Of a DNA stretch of 64,000 nt, positions 12,401 through 24,729 are shown piece after piece. The translations under genes and the position numbers were made by a program. The DNA is from Calvatia gigantea (Eukaryota > Basidiomycota > Agaricomycetes > Agaricales > Lycoperdaceae). Under the pieces are notes generated by a model that ran no database searches, was not told the origin of the DNA, and saw only the letters and a list, made by a program, of their open reading frames with translations. Location: the NCBI GenBank assembly GCA_025093985.1, contig JACAAK010000004.1:3534001-3598000 (forward strand). The letters run 5' to 3'. Numbering within the stretch: the stretch's first letter is position 1; every line of letters starts with the position of its first letter.

Positions 12401-15400
12401 GTGCCCTTTTAGTGGACCTTGGTTCCCCGGTTGCCGTCCCTCGGCTCTCCCCCTACGCGTCACAGGAATCGCGCGAGTACAACGACCTTATGACCCGCTA
12501 CGCTGAGCAAAGCATTGCTCCTGTTCAGGGATTTTTTGTGGAAGCACCGCCCAATGATCGAGTTTGTGACTGCCTTTCGATTTCTTGATCTTATCACTCA
12601 TGTTACTTTAGAATATCACCGTGTTCGTGCTACGGTTGTCCAAGCTCGATGTCGAGGCCATTGACATTGAGCTTCTCATGTATTATATCCTGAGGGTGAG
12701 ATGTCAGAGGTTGTCCTCACCCGTTTTTGCTGACGACTAGCAATTAGGTGTTGAGTAATCCCAAGCGCCTAGGAAAGCAGTTTGATGTCGTTGTTGACTG
12801 CACCGGTTTCACACCAATGTCCGAACTGCCACTTCAATGGCTGAGATTTTGTGCCGAGATTGTACCCAAAGATATTAGGGAACAATTTGCGACAGCGCAT
12901 ATCCTCAACCCGAATTCCCTCGCCCAAAAATACCTGAGGCGCTTGTATAACTTCATGGCTGGTATGGATGTTATACGCTCTCCTTTTCCAGAGTGATGCT
13001 GATTCCTACAACAGGCACGCCCTTCTGTTCCTCTGTTAAGACTTATGTATCTGTTGTTGAGTTGTTAAAAGTCCTCCCGGAAACTGTCGTAGAAGTACTC
13101 CCCGAAGCCAGTACGGCATTTTTTTCCGTTTGTTGTACAGGGACTAATAGTCGCGTAGACGCACTCGAACAAGAGCCGTATGAGGAATTTAGCGAGGTTA
13201 CATGGAAACAATCCAATTCCATGCGTGTTCCAGTCAAACTGCGCGTCGCGACCTCGCACATTCGTGTCACGTCGGTGAGTGTCCGCACCTCGTTCATTCA
13301 CATTCCATTCTAAAAACACCTTGTAGCACCAACGTCAACCAGTCTCTCCTGCGCTCGCGTGTCAAAACGTGGAAATCATCCACCTTGCTGATATTGGCGA
13401 TATCTACAATATCTTTACCGGTCAGGATCTCAACGAGTTCATCGTGAGGCGTAGGCAAGGAAGTACTACCTACTTTTTCTCATCCCTCAGAGATCCTATC
13501 GTCAAGGTAAGTTTGTTCTTGCCTCTGATAAACCCCAATAACCCCTTGCCATAGGCCATTCGCCATGCAAAAGGCAAACTCAAGGATACCCAAGTGTTTA
13601 TGTCGGAGCGGTTCTCTCGGTTCTCCAACGTTCCCGCTACATTGCTCCACGTAGGATTCCTGAGCGTTGACTTTGAGGACGAAACAATGCGAGGTGCTGC
13701 CTACCACCTCCTTGGAGCGTTGTGTACCTATCTCAAATACGATAAGAGTCCAATCGTTGCAACAGAAGGTTCGTTGTGCCTTGTTTCGCAAAGTATAGTC
13801 GTTGTTAACGCTCCATAGCTGGCGTCATCCCCGGTGATCCGATTGCCTTTGTGAACCAGCTGAGCGACAAATTGGCCGACCACGCACCACAATTAACATT
13901 AGATTTTATCCACGAAGTCTCCGCCTCCCTGAAGTCAATGGGCAAGGACTCTATAGCTCGTCGGTCAAGCTGTTTACATTACATGAACCCTTGGATTAAA
14001 AACCTCGCCCACTTTGTCAACCCTACCCACAGTCTCTACGAGAGATCCGGCGCCCGCCTTCGAGATTGTATTAGAACACTAGCAGAACTATCTGTTGCAT
14101 TTCCCGACGTTCGTTCACTTTCTCTGACATAAGCCCATACCTGATCAATTATATTAGATCACACCAAGTCTCCAGAAGTATATCTGGGCGGAAATCAGCA
14201 AATCGGATAACGCGATTATTGATGCGGTTCTCGACGAACTAATTCGAACAGCGTCCGATGGTGGTATCAATAACCCTAGATGTGAAACCGTCTCTCATAT
14301 TGTCGCCACCATAACGTCTGTTGGTGTCAGGGGAAGGGTGTATCACAAGCTACGGAAGGTGAGAGGAGTTCCGTTTGATGAGATCCAAACCGACCCATTT
14401 GCTCTAGGCCCTCAATCGCCCTACAACTCAGCGCGCGAATAATGTGTCTGAGCATGCGAATTACAGCGAAATATCAACTCTCGTTAAGCTTTGCCTCGTG
14501 GTTGGCGCTCAGTCACGTCAACTGTCACAAAACCAACTATATGTTCCCGAGATCGTACATATAGTCATGCTTGTCGCAGCTGATGGACCGATACAAGTTC
14601 GGAAATCTGTTTATGGCATTGTCCTTAATCTTCTGCAGTCGCTGTACGTCGCGCGAACGGAGGACATGCCTGGAACCGAAATGCTTCAAATTATCAACGA
14701 TTACACGTCCGCTGAAACTCTACAACTCTTCGGCCTTCAACGACTTGTCCGTACCTCTAAGCACACCCTTTGGACTCCACAAGGCGATAGGCAGTACCTT
14801 GATAATCTTGAACAGCTCGCTACATTTTTGGCCCAAGTAATGCAGATTGCTTCGGGATCCAAAGGTATGATCTTCATCCCTTTTTGCTTTAACCTGTGCT
14901 TGACCCCGAACATCTTAGGTCTTCTGAACATCTGGCGAGCACGATGGATGAGCCTGGTGACATCAACCGCTTTCCAGTATATACCGGCAGTTCAGACGCG
15001 TTCTTTCATTGCCCTTGCGACCCTAGCCAACCAGGACGTTGATGACGACTTCCTTTACCAAATCCTGGTTGCTTTCCGCTCTGCCTTGGTTCAAGCAGAT
15101 GAAAACCACTCCAACACCGTTGTTAGCATGCTGCGATGCATCTGCCGTATCATCCCTATCCTCCAAAGGAATTCCCGATATCTTTCTTCTATATTCTGGT
15201 TGGCAGTCAGTTTGCTCCAGTCGAGTTACTCGGCATTCTATATTGAGGCCACCATTTTGCTCCGGGTGTCGCTTGAGGCTATGGAGGAACGAGGTATGTT
15301 CAAGAGTGAGCCTGTGCACGAGGTTTTACTGGAAAGTCGAGTTCCCCTTGAAGCAATCACGGACCAACTGGATCAACTACTCAAGTTCTCCTTCGAGTCG

Positions 15401-16240
15401 AGCTTTTCGTTCACCCTTGCTGCCATCATCTTCAAAGGATTGCGCTTACGGAACTTCAAAGAGTATGCGGAAGCCGCGCTTATGACACTTCTCCGCATCA
15501 CGGTTCATGTGGAAAGAACCCCGGACGTAACGAATGGATTCAAGAATTCCCCGTCGTCATCTATCCTTGGTTATTTCTTGGCTTTGCTCCCAGCAGCAAC
15601 AACTCCGGAGAGCTACCGCAAGCTCCTGCGAGAATGCGATATCGGGGATGCTTGGCACGCAGATGCGGGTTTGCCCGAGACCGACCAGCAAGCCCACGTG
15701 CCTACGGTGACACACAACTTTGTTGGTGTCAATGATCCCAAGAGCGTCCTGTTTGTTGCGACATTTGTAGGAATGATGCTGTCTACCGCCCAAGGTGACG
15801 ACGCAGAAACAGAAATGCTCTACTCGTTATTAGCAGATCTGGGTAACTCGTATCCTGAAACGGTCTCTTTGGTGTAAGTCCGACTATGAACCCAGGTGGC
15901 GGAATTTTTGTTGATTTTTTTCTTTTTTAGGTTCGGGAATCTGCAAGACAAAGTCATTAGCGCCTTCCACTCCTCTTCTAACCCTACAATCCTTCGCTGT
16001 GTGTCGAGCATTTACCGAATTTCTCAACCCGAGTCTCCGAGCTTCGCTAACCATGATAATATATCGTCCTCGACCCTCGGTACAATTGAAGAGAGTTCCG
16101 CCACCCCCGCGCTTCTAAATGCCCTCGAGGCGCATGGGATGCAGGGATTGGCTCAGACCCTTCAATTCTTGCCCCCGCATCATGGTTACGCTACGAAAAT
16201 GTTAAATTGGATAGCTGGTCTCGTGGATTTGATGATATGA
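6422..16240 (+). CDS. ira1: Neurofibromin/IRA-type Ras GTPase-activating protein, many exons
   Basis: Giant negative regulator of Ras-cAMP signalling that speeds GTP hydrolysis on Ras, normally membrane-associated (family knowledge). The start at 6422 gives MPRRTSGP. Helical-repeat sequence fills about 6.4-11 kb. The GAP domain lies at about 11,060-12,160: the arginine finger is in SSLFRRNSVGNK (Arg codon 11,453-11,455, equivalent to the finger in TLFR of other RasGAPs), and the structural motif FLRFITPAVV is split by the intron 11,891-11,937. A Sec14/CRAL-TRIO-like segment starts at 12,612 (NITVFVLRLS) and is followed by the PH-like part to about 13.5 kb. C-terminal helical repeats run to the stop at 16,238-16,240. 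About 30 short introns are inferred, including an 18-nt micro-exon (11,220-11,237). The exons checked join in frame; the joins near 9,000-9,100 are less certain. This domain order is diagnostic for neurofibromin. Confidence 0.92.
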
Positions 16241-16662
16241 TACATACAACCAGTTTAAAGGTCTTCTTTCAGGGTTTGAGACCGGTAGAGTTTGTTCAGT
16301 GACTGTGCCTGTCTTGATGGTCATGTTGTTCTCTTTCTTCTCTTTAACCGTGTTTAGTTTAGTCTTCTGTGGATCTAGATGGTATATCGTCTCGCCTCTT
16401 TCTTTAGCACCCGGTATTGATTGGATGTAAAATAGTTCTGGTTTCTCTATTTATAAGTCATGATGGGGAATTTCAAATCAGAAGTAGGTAAAAGTGTGGG
16501 GAAACAATTGACACAGATTGACAGTCGTCATGTTCATTAACGTCACATGACTCTACCTACCTCGCCCAACACCCCCAGCCGACTCACCGCTCGCTCATGC
16601 ACTTTCTGCACTCTCATTGACCCCTTTCACTGTACAATCTCAATTCTGCAACATATAAAATA
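16241..16662. other. Intergenic, tandem genes
   Basis: 3' UTR of the RasGAP gene and promoter of the next gene. A TATA-like ACATATAAAATA lies directly before the ATG at 16,663, which is close for a TATA box and may simply be an A-rich leader. Nothing else was recognised. Confidence 0.5.
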
Positions 16663-19600
16663 ATGGGAACTCCAGAACCCATTCCGTCTCGCCCACTAAC
16701 CCCGGAATCATCTCTAACCAACAGTCTTTACAATGCTACGAATACCATTGACGACCTAACAATCGCTCTCTCCAATTTCTCCCGAATACCATCTCCGGAC
16801 CTTCCGGTCGCCCTCTCTTGCTGTTGTAACTTTGACGAATGCGAGAATCTACAAGCTTGGCATGAACTCAAGTCCAGACTCGAGAGCCGGTTGACCTTGA
16901 GCGCTGGTGAGTGTTTGAATTTGCAGTTCACATGGATATACGAGTTTTTCATGCCTGCCACAGAGGTTGGCCAGGCTCTGCTGCAGCGGCATGAGGCCTA
17001 TGTACGTCGACACGAGGTCAGTTGCTGCGATCTCTGAAACTCACATTGTTGGTTAACGTTTCTCCTATATACAGGCCAAATGCCGGATCAGACGAACCGA
17101 TGATTTTCACCGACGGACCAGTATCCTTGATGACGAGGATGATGACGACGATACTATGGTTTTCCGGCAGGAACAGCTCGACTCCCAATATTCGGAGTTG
17201 TTGAAAGAGAAGTTGGCATTGGAGAAGGTATGAGCTCTTCTTATTTCTCATCCGTATTTAATTGTTTATCTGGCCTGTAGCGCCTCAACCAAGCCCTCGT
17301 GAATAGTGAGGTCACAGAAGTCTCCAACAAAACGTTGTTGCAAGAGTTGCACGACGCTCAAGCTACCATCTCCCGTTTAACTGCGCATCAAGCCCGTTCA
17401 ATTGGTTGGGACAGTCGTTTGACCGCAGCTCTAAAGGAACGAGACGATATGCAGCAGGAAAGGGATAGTGAATCACACCGAGCAAGATTAGCGGAGTCGA
17501 GATTTGCTGCATTGAAAGACAAGACGAGTACGTTGATGTTAACGAGTGCCATTTTTGAAGCTGACTCCTGTCTCTGCGCAGTTAAGCTACAGACCGAAGT
17601 AAGACGCTTACAAGAGGCCCTAGAAGAGAAGCGATCCCATCGCTTAGAATCGTCGGGAAATCTCTTGCAGGATGCCAGAACTGCACTCGAGTCCATCCGA
17701 GAGACTGTAAGAAAATATCACTATGACTAGGAGGTGTGTCGACTCATTTTTGTCCAACAGGGGAGCGCCGATACCATGGACGGTTACGAGGAGATCACTA
17801 AGATCCTGACATCCCTTGTTCAAGATAGTGAGGCCCTTAAGCATGACAATGCCGAGCTTCAAAAGCTGCTGAGTGAATCGCGTGAAGACTTTGCTGTCCT
17901 TCAGGAAGAGTTCGAGGAATACAAAGCAAACCCTCCTGTACTGCGGTCTGGAGGTGAGTTTTAAGACTCGTTATTCTGACTTCTCAGTTGAATACATTTA
18001 CTAGCCAACACCCCGAACTCAAGACACCTACATCGGGCCAGTGTGACTTCTATTGCATCCAGAGACTACCCTGTATGTATATCACATTAGACACTAGGTG
18101 CCTTATCTGAAACCTTGCCAAGGTATTCTCCACCGAGCGTAAACCTCGCCGCCATCTCGTTCGTTTATTTATCTATCTTGTTAAACCCGGATTAATTCTC
18201 CTGCAACAGGAACCTCTAATCCTTGACAGCAATCGGCCAACCTCCCCTAATGACTCGCTTTCACCTTACGATTCCAAATGGACGCCTCCCAGCAAAAGCT
18301 CTTCCCGTCACTCTCCATCCCACTACGGCTTCGAAATCGAAACTCTCAATGACGATCAGGAAACTATCTCCTTTACCGAGAAACGCCGTTCCCATAAACC
18401 ACTTCTCTTACTGTCCCGATCCCGAGGAGTCCAAACCGAACCTTCCGCTCCCTCTCTTTTGTTGCCCTCTCCACTGCCCTCTTTATTGCCGTCATTATCT
18501 CCTCATGATCATTCTGAGGCTTCGTCGTTCTCCGAGTCATCATCGGTTCAGATATCATCTCTCATCGAGCGTGTCACATCGTTGTTGAACCGGATGCTCC
18601 AAACGGATCCCCTGACCCTGGCAAACCGCCTAAAGCGACAACATCTTCAAGGTGCTGACGTCGGGCACCTATCCAAGACGACCATCAGCAATATCGTCTC
18701 TGAAGTCAATTCATTGCGCCAACAGTACCGCTCATTGCTAGAAGAGGATAAAGCCGCTCTGCCTGTGACCCGGAAAGACCTTCGCGGGTTGTTCAAGTTC
18801 CTAAGAGACGCCTTCGTGGAGCTTGGCCAAATCAGGAGTACCCTCAATGAGGTTATTCTTGATCCTTCGTTGGCGCCCAAGATTAGCGAACAAGCCTTGC
18901 ATCCCGAAAGAGGCGATAAGAAGTATTAGCAGCGAGAAGCTCAGCCAACTCTGCCGCACAAAGCTGGATTGCACCCATTTCTAGATTGTTTTCACCTCCC
19001 CGTAATGACATGCCGCCACCTACCCTAACACGGAATCCCCGGTTTGTGCCGAAATCAGGGCCTGCCCTTGCAGCCTCCGCCACGAACTGTCAATGTCGAG
19101 TTCTCAGGAGTCGGAGGAAGGTCAACGACTAGTGCAATTGCGGCCCCTGTTATTGCTCGGTCCCCGCCAACTGAAGGCACAACTGCTTTAAAGGATATCT
19201 TTGCTGGTGCTCCGCAGCTCAGCGCTAGCACAAGCACTGCTACAGATACCTGGGTCGTCGTTCCTCAGCCCGTAGCACGCCGTATCCCCTCGATTATGCA
19301 GCTTGGATTTGGGGCTGTTGAACACCCTCTGGATGATCCTTTCGCTGATGGATCTCAGACCGTCGGGAAAAATACGGTCCGGCCCGTACCCAAAGCCGAA
19401 GTCACTCGAGCTGTAGACGCTGTTATTGATGAACGGAGTGAGGCGGTAGATCAAGGGCCCCCAGCCTCTATTGCGGAGGACGCTCAGGAGGAGAGGGTTA
19501 TCGGATTCTTCCATTCGAGCGACGTTTGCGGCCGATGCTCCCAGCTCACAGGGGCGTAAAGCACTCGCTGGCGTGTTCAAAGCCGCATGGCCCGATAGTT

Positions 19601-20101
19601 CTTTAGTCTTCCAAGCCTTAAGTAAGACAGTCCAAAACTTCAAACTTGGCGGTTCAGGTTCCGGGACGGAACCTCATCTGGATGCAGCGCCAGCACACAA
19701 AGATACTCCCACAGAAACACCACCACCAAAAACAAGGGCATCGGAGGAGTCAGTGCCCGAGGCAGGTATACAAATACAAGTACCCCAAGTACAACGACCA
19801 CGGACTCCAACTCGGGTGTCATCTTCCACACCCGCGCAGACCGGCGTTATTACGTCATCCACATCTGCGTTACTATCTCCCACTAGTGCTGCTACTTCGC
19901 CCAAGTCAATCAAGGGAAGGAAAGCTGCGACGATCAGGCCCACGTAAGGGCGGAGCATCTGATTTCACGTCCTGGGCTGCGGCGAGTTTCATGCTAGACC
20001 CAGTTGCTGGTGTTCCTACTCCGGTTGCAAGAAACCTTGTGGGTAGTTTTAGGGAGGAGTCGTTTATGCAGAGGTCGCCGAGGCATGGGGACGAGATCTG
20101 A
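16663..20101 (+). CDS. Long coiled-coil protein of unknown function; C-terminal third interrupted by frame changes
   Basis: Not recognised by name. The start ATG gives MGTPEPIPSRPLTPESS. The next exons encode heptad-rich coiled coil (for example QLDSQYSELLKEKLALEK, LTAALKERDDMQQERD, LVQDSEALKHDNAELQKLL), split by short introns. A long exon from 18,210 has a Ser/Pro linker and a conserved-looking helical block (TDPLTLANRLKRQHLQGADV, then VTRKDLRGLFKFLRDAFVEL). After ALHPERGD (about 18,915) the probable protein continues in other frames: AQSWIAPISRLF, then TVNVEFSGVGG, then GLSDSSIRATFA, ending in DFTSWAAASFMLDP and SFREESFMQRSPRHG. This makes four one-base frame changes, near 18,920, 19,090, 19,490 and 19,945. 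None can be an intron of normal size. A cytoskeletal or polarity scaffold role is possible but unsupported. Confidence 0.7.
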
Positions 20102-20637
20102 GGCACTGGTTTGCCTTTGATCTTTACCACCTCTCTTTTTTTTACTCCCCCATTGTTTTTTTTATCTGCATCTGGACCTTGAGCCTATTGCTTGCATCTC
20201 ACAGACTAATCGATATTTATTATCGCATGTCGGTTTTGTAGGTTTTTCCGGACATTGGTTAATTTATTCCTACTGTTTTATATATCTAGAGGTTTCATGT
20301 CGTTGGCATTGTCATAGCCGTTCTACCATTCCTTTGTGTATTATAACATCACGAAATGAGTCTGTTTGCTTTATAAACAGGATTTCGTCAACGGGCAGTG
20401 AATGTCACTACATATTATCTGATTACTATCAAATGCTACTTAAACCAGAGGTCTACATACGGAGGGTGCTGCTGAGGTACAGCAAATCATAAGGAGTCAT
20501 GCACAACTATTTATAAGGTGAATGCAATAAATATGTGGTCATGGTATCTCCGTGCAGTGGTAATTGTTCACGGGTCAATAAATAAAGAAAAGGTCTCGTT
20601 GAAAGGGAGCCAATCGAACTTGACCGGGCGAGAACGC
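20102..20637. other. Convergent intergenic region
   Basis: 3' flanks of the coiled-coil gene (+) and the BTB gene (-). T-rich runs near 20,135-20,165 fit polyadenylation regions. No coding signal was seen. Confidence 0.55.
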
Positions 20638-21507
20638 TCAAACAGTTCTCGGCAATTCATCGATGCGATTCTTCATCTCCAACAACCATGGCCAACATTG
20701 GAACACACTCTCACTACAGCGCGCACAACCCGCCTTCTGCGTCGCCTTCCCGATGAACGGAATGGAGAAGATAAGATCGCTGACAGGACGTGCAGCCAAC
20801 TCCAGCTTCGCCTCCTTTTCCCATTCGTAATACCACTTCGGCTGACCATGTGCGGTGTATAAGGAGCTATTACACTGAACACACTTGATCTCCGTGGGGC
20901 AATTCGCTGAATCTATGATTTCTTGGGCGCGTTTTGATCTTGTGCGATGGAGATCAAGTAACCTGTGATATTGCCAAGCGGAGATGTACTTGAGATCTTC
21001 ACATAAGGGCCCATCAAGAATATGGTAGCTAAGTGTGTAAGCAGAGGCGATCTGAGCCTCTTCATCCAAGTCAAAGCGACAGGCGATGGCGTAGACTTGG
21101 ATAGGTGAGTCCTGGAGGAAGTCATGTGACACGAGATGCCGCCTGAGTGTGATAATGACGCCGGTGAAGTCATACTTGATTGCTGCGTCAAGGAGGGGTG
21201 GTAATTCGTTGAGGGAAACAAGTTGCGGGGCTGGTAAAGGATACACGAGGTGGAGGAGAGCTGCTATTGTATCTGTTGATTCTGTAACAGGGATGACAGG
21301 CTTTCTGTACTTCAGGCTGTTGGGGTCTGTTGGGGGTTGTGGAAGAGTGAGCATGTCGTGGAAGAAGGAAGAGGCTGCAGCGAGGATGGTGCTGTGGACA
21401 TGAAATTCTGTCGGAGGGTCTCTCGAAAGAAGAATGAGGTCGGCGTCATCAGAGTCGAACTCGCAGGAGAGTGTTGTTTTCTCTGGAATTACTTGTTCGA
21501 TGGCCAT
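20638..21507 (-). CDS. BTB/POZ domain protein
   Basis: Single-exon gene. I choose the ATG at 21,507 (MAIEQVIPEK) because the BTB fold starts shortly after it; an upstream in-frame extension to 21,645 is possible. The N-terminal half has the fungal BTB pattern: DADLILLSRDPPTEFHVHST, LAAASSFFHDMLTLPQP, IPVTESTDTIAALLHLVYP. The C-terminal part carries CVQCNSSLY and CARCSESVFQ, two CxxC pairs that could bind zinc. BTB domains mediate dimerisation or Cullin-3 recruitment (family knowledge). This type is expanded in Agaricomycetes and mostly uncharacterised. Intact, 289 residues from the chosen start. Confidence 0.82.
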   Translation of the reverse strand: MAIEQVIPEKTTLSCEFDSDDADLILLSRDPPTEFHVHSTILAAASSFFHDMLTLPQPPTDPNSLKYRKPVIPVTESTDTIAALLHLVYPLPAPQLVSLNELPPLLDAAIKYDFTGVIITLRRHLVSHDFLQDSPIQVYAIACRFDLDEEAQIASAYTLSYHILDGPLCEDLKYISAWQYHRLLDLHRTRSKRAQEIIDSANCPTEIKCVQCNSSLYTAHGQPKWYYEWEKEAKLELAARPVSDLIFSIPFIGKATQKAGCARCSESVFQCWPWLLEMKNRIDELPRTV

Positions 21508-22116
21508 GGTGATAATGCGGGCTGGTGACAGCAATGAAAGTAGGAGTGGTTTGGAAGGAGGAACGGGGCGTATAAATGTAATGAGGTCGAAACGGAAGGA
21601 GGTGCAGTCCATTATATACCCATCATCAAAGATAGATCCTAGCACAGCGTTGTGAGGTGCCTCGATTTGGGTCTGTCTCCATCAGTACCCGTTTCAAAGT
21701 TCGTATCCAACTTCTAAATGGCAACCGCCGCCGTTGAGCATGAGGGCGCCACCGGGCGATGCGGGGGAGTCACTCAGCGTATTATGGTGAGTTAAGTTGG
21801 CTAGTGGTGGTTGACTGGCACCGCAAATTGGTATTTTCTTTTGGTGATGTTTCTTGAAGCTGGGTGATGTTATGAGCACCCCACATAGAGTATTAGACCC
21901 ATGGATTAGCAAAACAGCCACGACGCGAAAATCGGAATACAAATCCCCGCATGCATATATTCCAGTGTTATTTTTAAAAAAGACTGGGGACATAACACTG
22001 TGATATACCTGCGATGCACAAACTGTCAAAAGTGAATCAATGCCGGAAAGGTGAACGGCATTCTGACCGCCAGCGACGAACTCGCCAATCTAACTACGTG
22101 GAATCGCATCATCTCT
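21508..22116. other. Intergenic between two minus-strand genes
   Basis: Promoter of the BTB gene and 3' UTR of the cyclophilin-RRM gene. The short ORFs have no motifs. Nothing further seen. Confidence 0.5.
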
Positions 22117-23812
22117 TCACTGTCTGCGATCGGAATAGTCCTCTCTCCGACGGCCACCATCTCTTCGTCCATCCCTGTCCCTGTCCCTGTCCCTTTCACG
22201 GTATCTCTCTTTATCCTCGTATTTGTCCCGTGGGCTTCTTGACCTATCCCTGTTTCTCTCGCGGTCACGACTTCGGCTCCGATGCTTACGACTTTTTGAG
22301 CGGTAGTCTTGGCGGGGTACATCAAACACCATTCCGTACTCATCACCTCTACCCCGCCCATGATCTTCGCTCCTGTACTTCTTCGTTCGTTCGAGGTCGT
22401 CGCGACCCGCAAATCCGGCGACGCCACGACCACCACTGGGTCCTCGTTTGATATCATTCGACCAACCAGTGTTCATCTTGGCAACGGATTGTGAGCTGTG
22501 CAAAAATAGACCAATCAGCATCATAGCGCGCGCAATGATAGAATAAGGGGGGTCGTATATCAAGTGATTCAGCATCATGTTACAGTTGGCCTGTGGCTGC
22601 GATTTGGAATGGAAGAGAAAGGGGAAAGGACGTACAAGTCTACCCATATACGCCGATCATCTACTAACACGTTCTGCATTTTAAAATAAGCCTGAGGGAA
22701 GACGTGTCAGTGGCGTCCCGCGAAACACGGCGCACAAGAAACAAAAGAAAGCTAAGAGAATCAATCACCTGTTCCGCCTGCTCTCTCTTGTCAAACTCAA
22801 TAAAGGCGTATTGTAGTGAATCGCCCGTTTTTTTGTCCCGAATCACCTGACAGCTCATGATAGTCCCGAAGCGGGAGAATATAAGCTCCAAATCTTCATC
22901 CCGCGTTACAGGGTTGAGCTTGCACACGAAGAGAACATTTTCTGGTGGGCGGACGTTGGCAAAGGGAAGGTCTCCGACCATCTCAAGGGTGAGGGCTGAG
23001 GCTGCTGCTGCCTTTTCGCGGCGAATACGTTCCTCTTCCTCTTCTGGAAGTTGAAAAAGAGGATCTTCATCCTCAGCGATTCGCGTCGAGTTGTCTGGAG
23101 GTAAGGTTGGGGATGAGGGGGGAACGATAAGGTTTAAGGGGTCGGGAAATGGATCGTCTGTAAACCAATGACAAGTCAGGGATAAGTACAGACCTCAAGG
23201 TGTGGGGACGAACCAAGAATGACGACGTGTCTGATTCGAATATCCTTGAACGGACGAGAGTCCTGGTCCACATAAACCTCGTTAATCTTTTCTAACGTCT
23301 CCTCTCCCTCTACAACATGTCCGAATACAGCGTGTTTACCGTCGAGGTAATCCAGGTTATCGCCCAGCGTGATGAAAAATTGACTTCCGCATCCGCCATG
23401 GACATGTTCCCCCGTTGCATCGAGTATGGCTGGCGCGACAGCCATAGAAACTGTGCCACGCTTCGTGTGCTTCAGCTTGGGGTGAATTTCCGGAGTGAAG
23501 TAGCGAGGAGGTTTTGATCCATTCTCAGCTTTTTCCGATGATGTAGACGCAAGGTAGGCCCCGAAACACTCTCCACCTGTTCCCGTAGCCGTTGGGTCGC
23601 CAGTTTGAGCTAAGAAGTCTTTTGAAACTGGACGGAAACAACATGAGTCAGGGAGGGAAAGAGAAGGCGAGAGGCGTACCATTGAAGAAAGCATTAAGAT
23701 TATAGTAGTACACTTTGCATAGTTTAAGGAAGTTTTCGCAGGTTTTTGGACAAAGTTCTGTTTCCAGGTCGATCACAATGTCCCCTAAAGAAGTTTCGAA
23801 AAGGACAGACAT
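22117..23812 (-). CDS. cyp6: Nuclear cyclophilin-RRM peptidyl-prolyl isomerase (PPIL4/Cyp6 type)
   Basis: Peptidyl-prolyl cis-trans isomerase fused to an RNA-binding domain, expected in the nucleus with RNA polymerase II and splicing factors (family knowledge). The start at 23,812 gives [16 protein letters not shown]. Exons: 23,680-23,812, 23,214-23,627, 22,769-23,157, 22,636-22,691, 22,117-22,495. The cyclophilin domain carries [28 protein letters not shown] and [11 protein letters not shown]. Then come an acidic linker, an RRM ([10 protein letters not shown] as RNP2, [10 protein letters not shown] as RNP1, closing with VDFSQSVAK, split by introns), a GG-containing segment, and a C-terminal Arg/Asp/Ser-rich RS-like tail. 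All splice joins keep the frame. The order matches PPIL4 exactly. It is divergent from the AA9 gene about 0.9 kb away. Confidence 0.93.
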
Positions 23813-24729
23813 TGTGCCAAAGGCACCGGAAATTTGACGTTGAAATATGACACAACGACGCCTGCAGCGACTTCTGTAAAACATGTTACATTGGTAATAA
23901 TTTCAACCAAGTATTAACTCACCTTGTTGTTGGTGGGTGACTGCAAGCCTTGTCCTGCTGCTGTGTCTGTCAGGGTGTGGGAACTTACATCAGAGTTAGT
24001 GCTTTTTCTGGAACACAGTGAAAGCCAGCCTCTGGAAGATGGACTCTTCCTCCACCCCGCCGTTGTGGGGATCTGAAATCCCCCTGGAAAGTTGCCTGAA
24101 CCTGACTGCGACAGCGTATTTTTAGGTGATAACATGGCTCTCGGAACATCCTGCTCAGGAGAGCCCAGTATGCCGCTTCGATGCCGGCCTTTGGGACCCT
24201 CGGCGCGTAATTCCTGTGGAACGGCAGGAACGAAGTTCTAATCTTTGCGAAAGAGGTTGATAGAGGGTCGCCGCAGGTGACTCTTCAACTACCAGTGGTG
24301 GCCTCTATATTCTGAGGAAGCAACTCGTTGTCGACTATTTGATCGTGGTTGTGCTCCAAGTCGACTCGTTTTTCCGCCTTTCTTTCCGAAGTTCAGCAAG
24401 TGTTTCTACCCCCTGGATTATCAGCAGGTACCCCCACGCTCGGACCTCGGAAACGTGGGTGGGCACATGGCCACTACCCCCTCCCAATGTTTTGAATCCG
24501 AATATATCGTGTGTTCGGCTCCGTCCTGCCATCCCCAAGCATCTATTTTTTGAACTCGTTGTCTATTTTTGCGTCTATAGACCTCCTGCCAAGATTCTTG
24601 CGAATTAACAAGACAATGTCTATTATTACATCTGGATCGCGTAGGAAATTCCTGTGTCGATGGTTTACCCAACGCATAAATAGGAGTGCAAAGCAGACCG
24701 TGAATCCCACAACCTTCTGTTTGTTCAAC
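23813..24729. other. Divergent intergenic region, promoters of cyp6 and AA9 genes
   Basis: Holds the cyp6 promoter (-) and the AA9 promoter (+). A TATA-like element sits 47-55 bp before the AA9 start. The ORFs on both strands are short and motif-free. Confidence 0.55.
24675..24683 (+). promoter_or_regulatory. TATA-like element of the AA9 gene
   Basis: CATAAATAG, 47 bp upstream of the ATG at 24,730, fits a TATA box with a short 5' UTR, as is common for inducible secreted-enzyme genes. Seen in sequence only. Confidence 0.45.
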
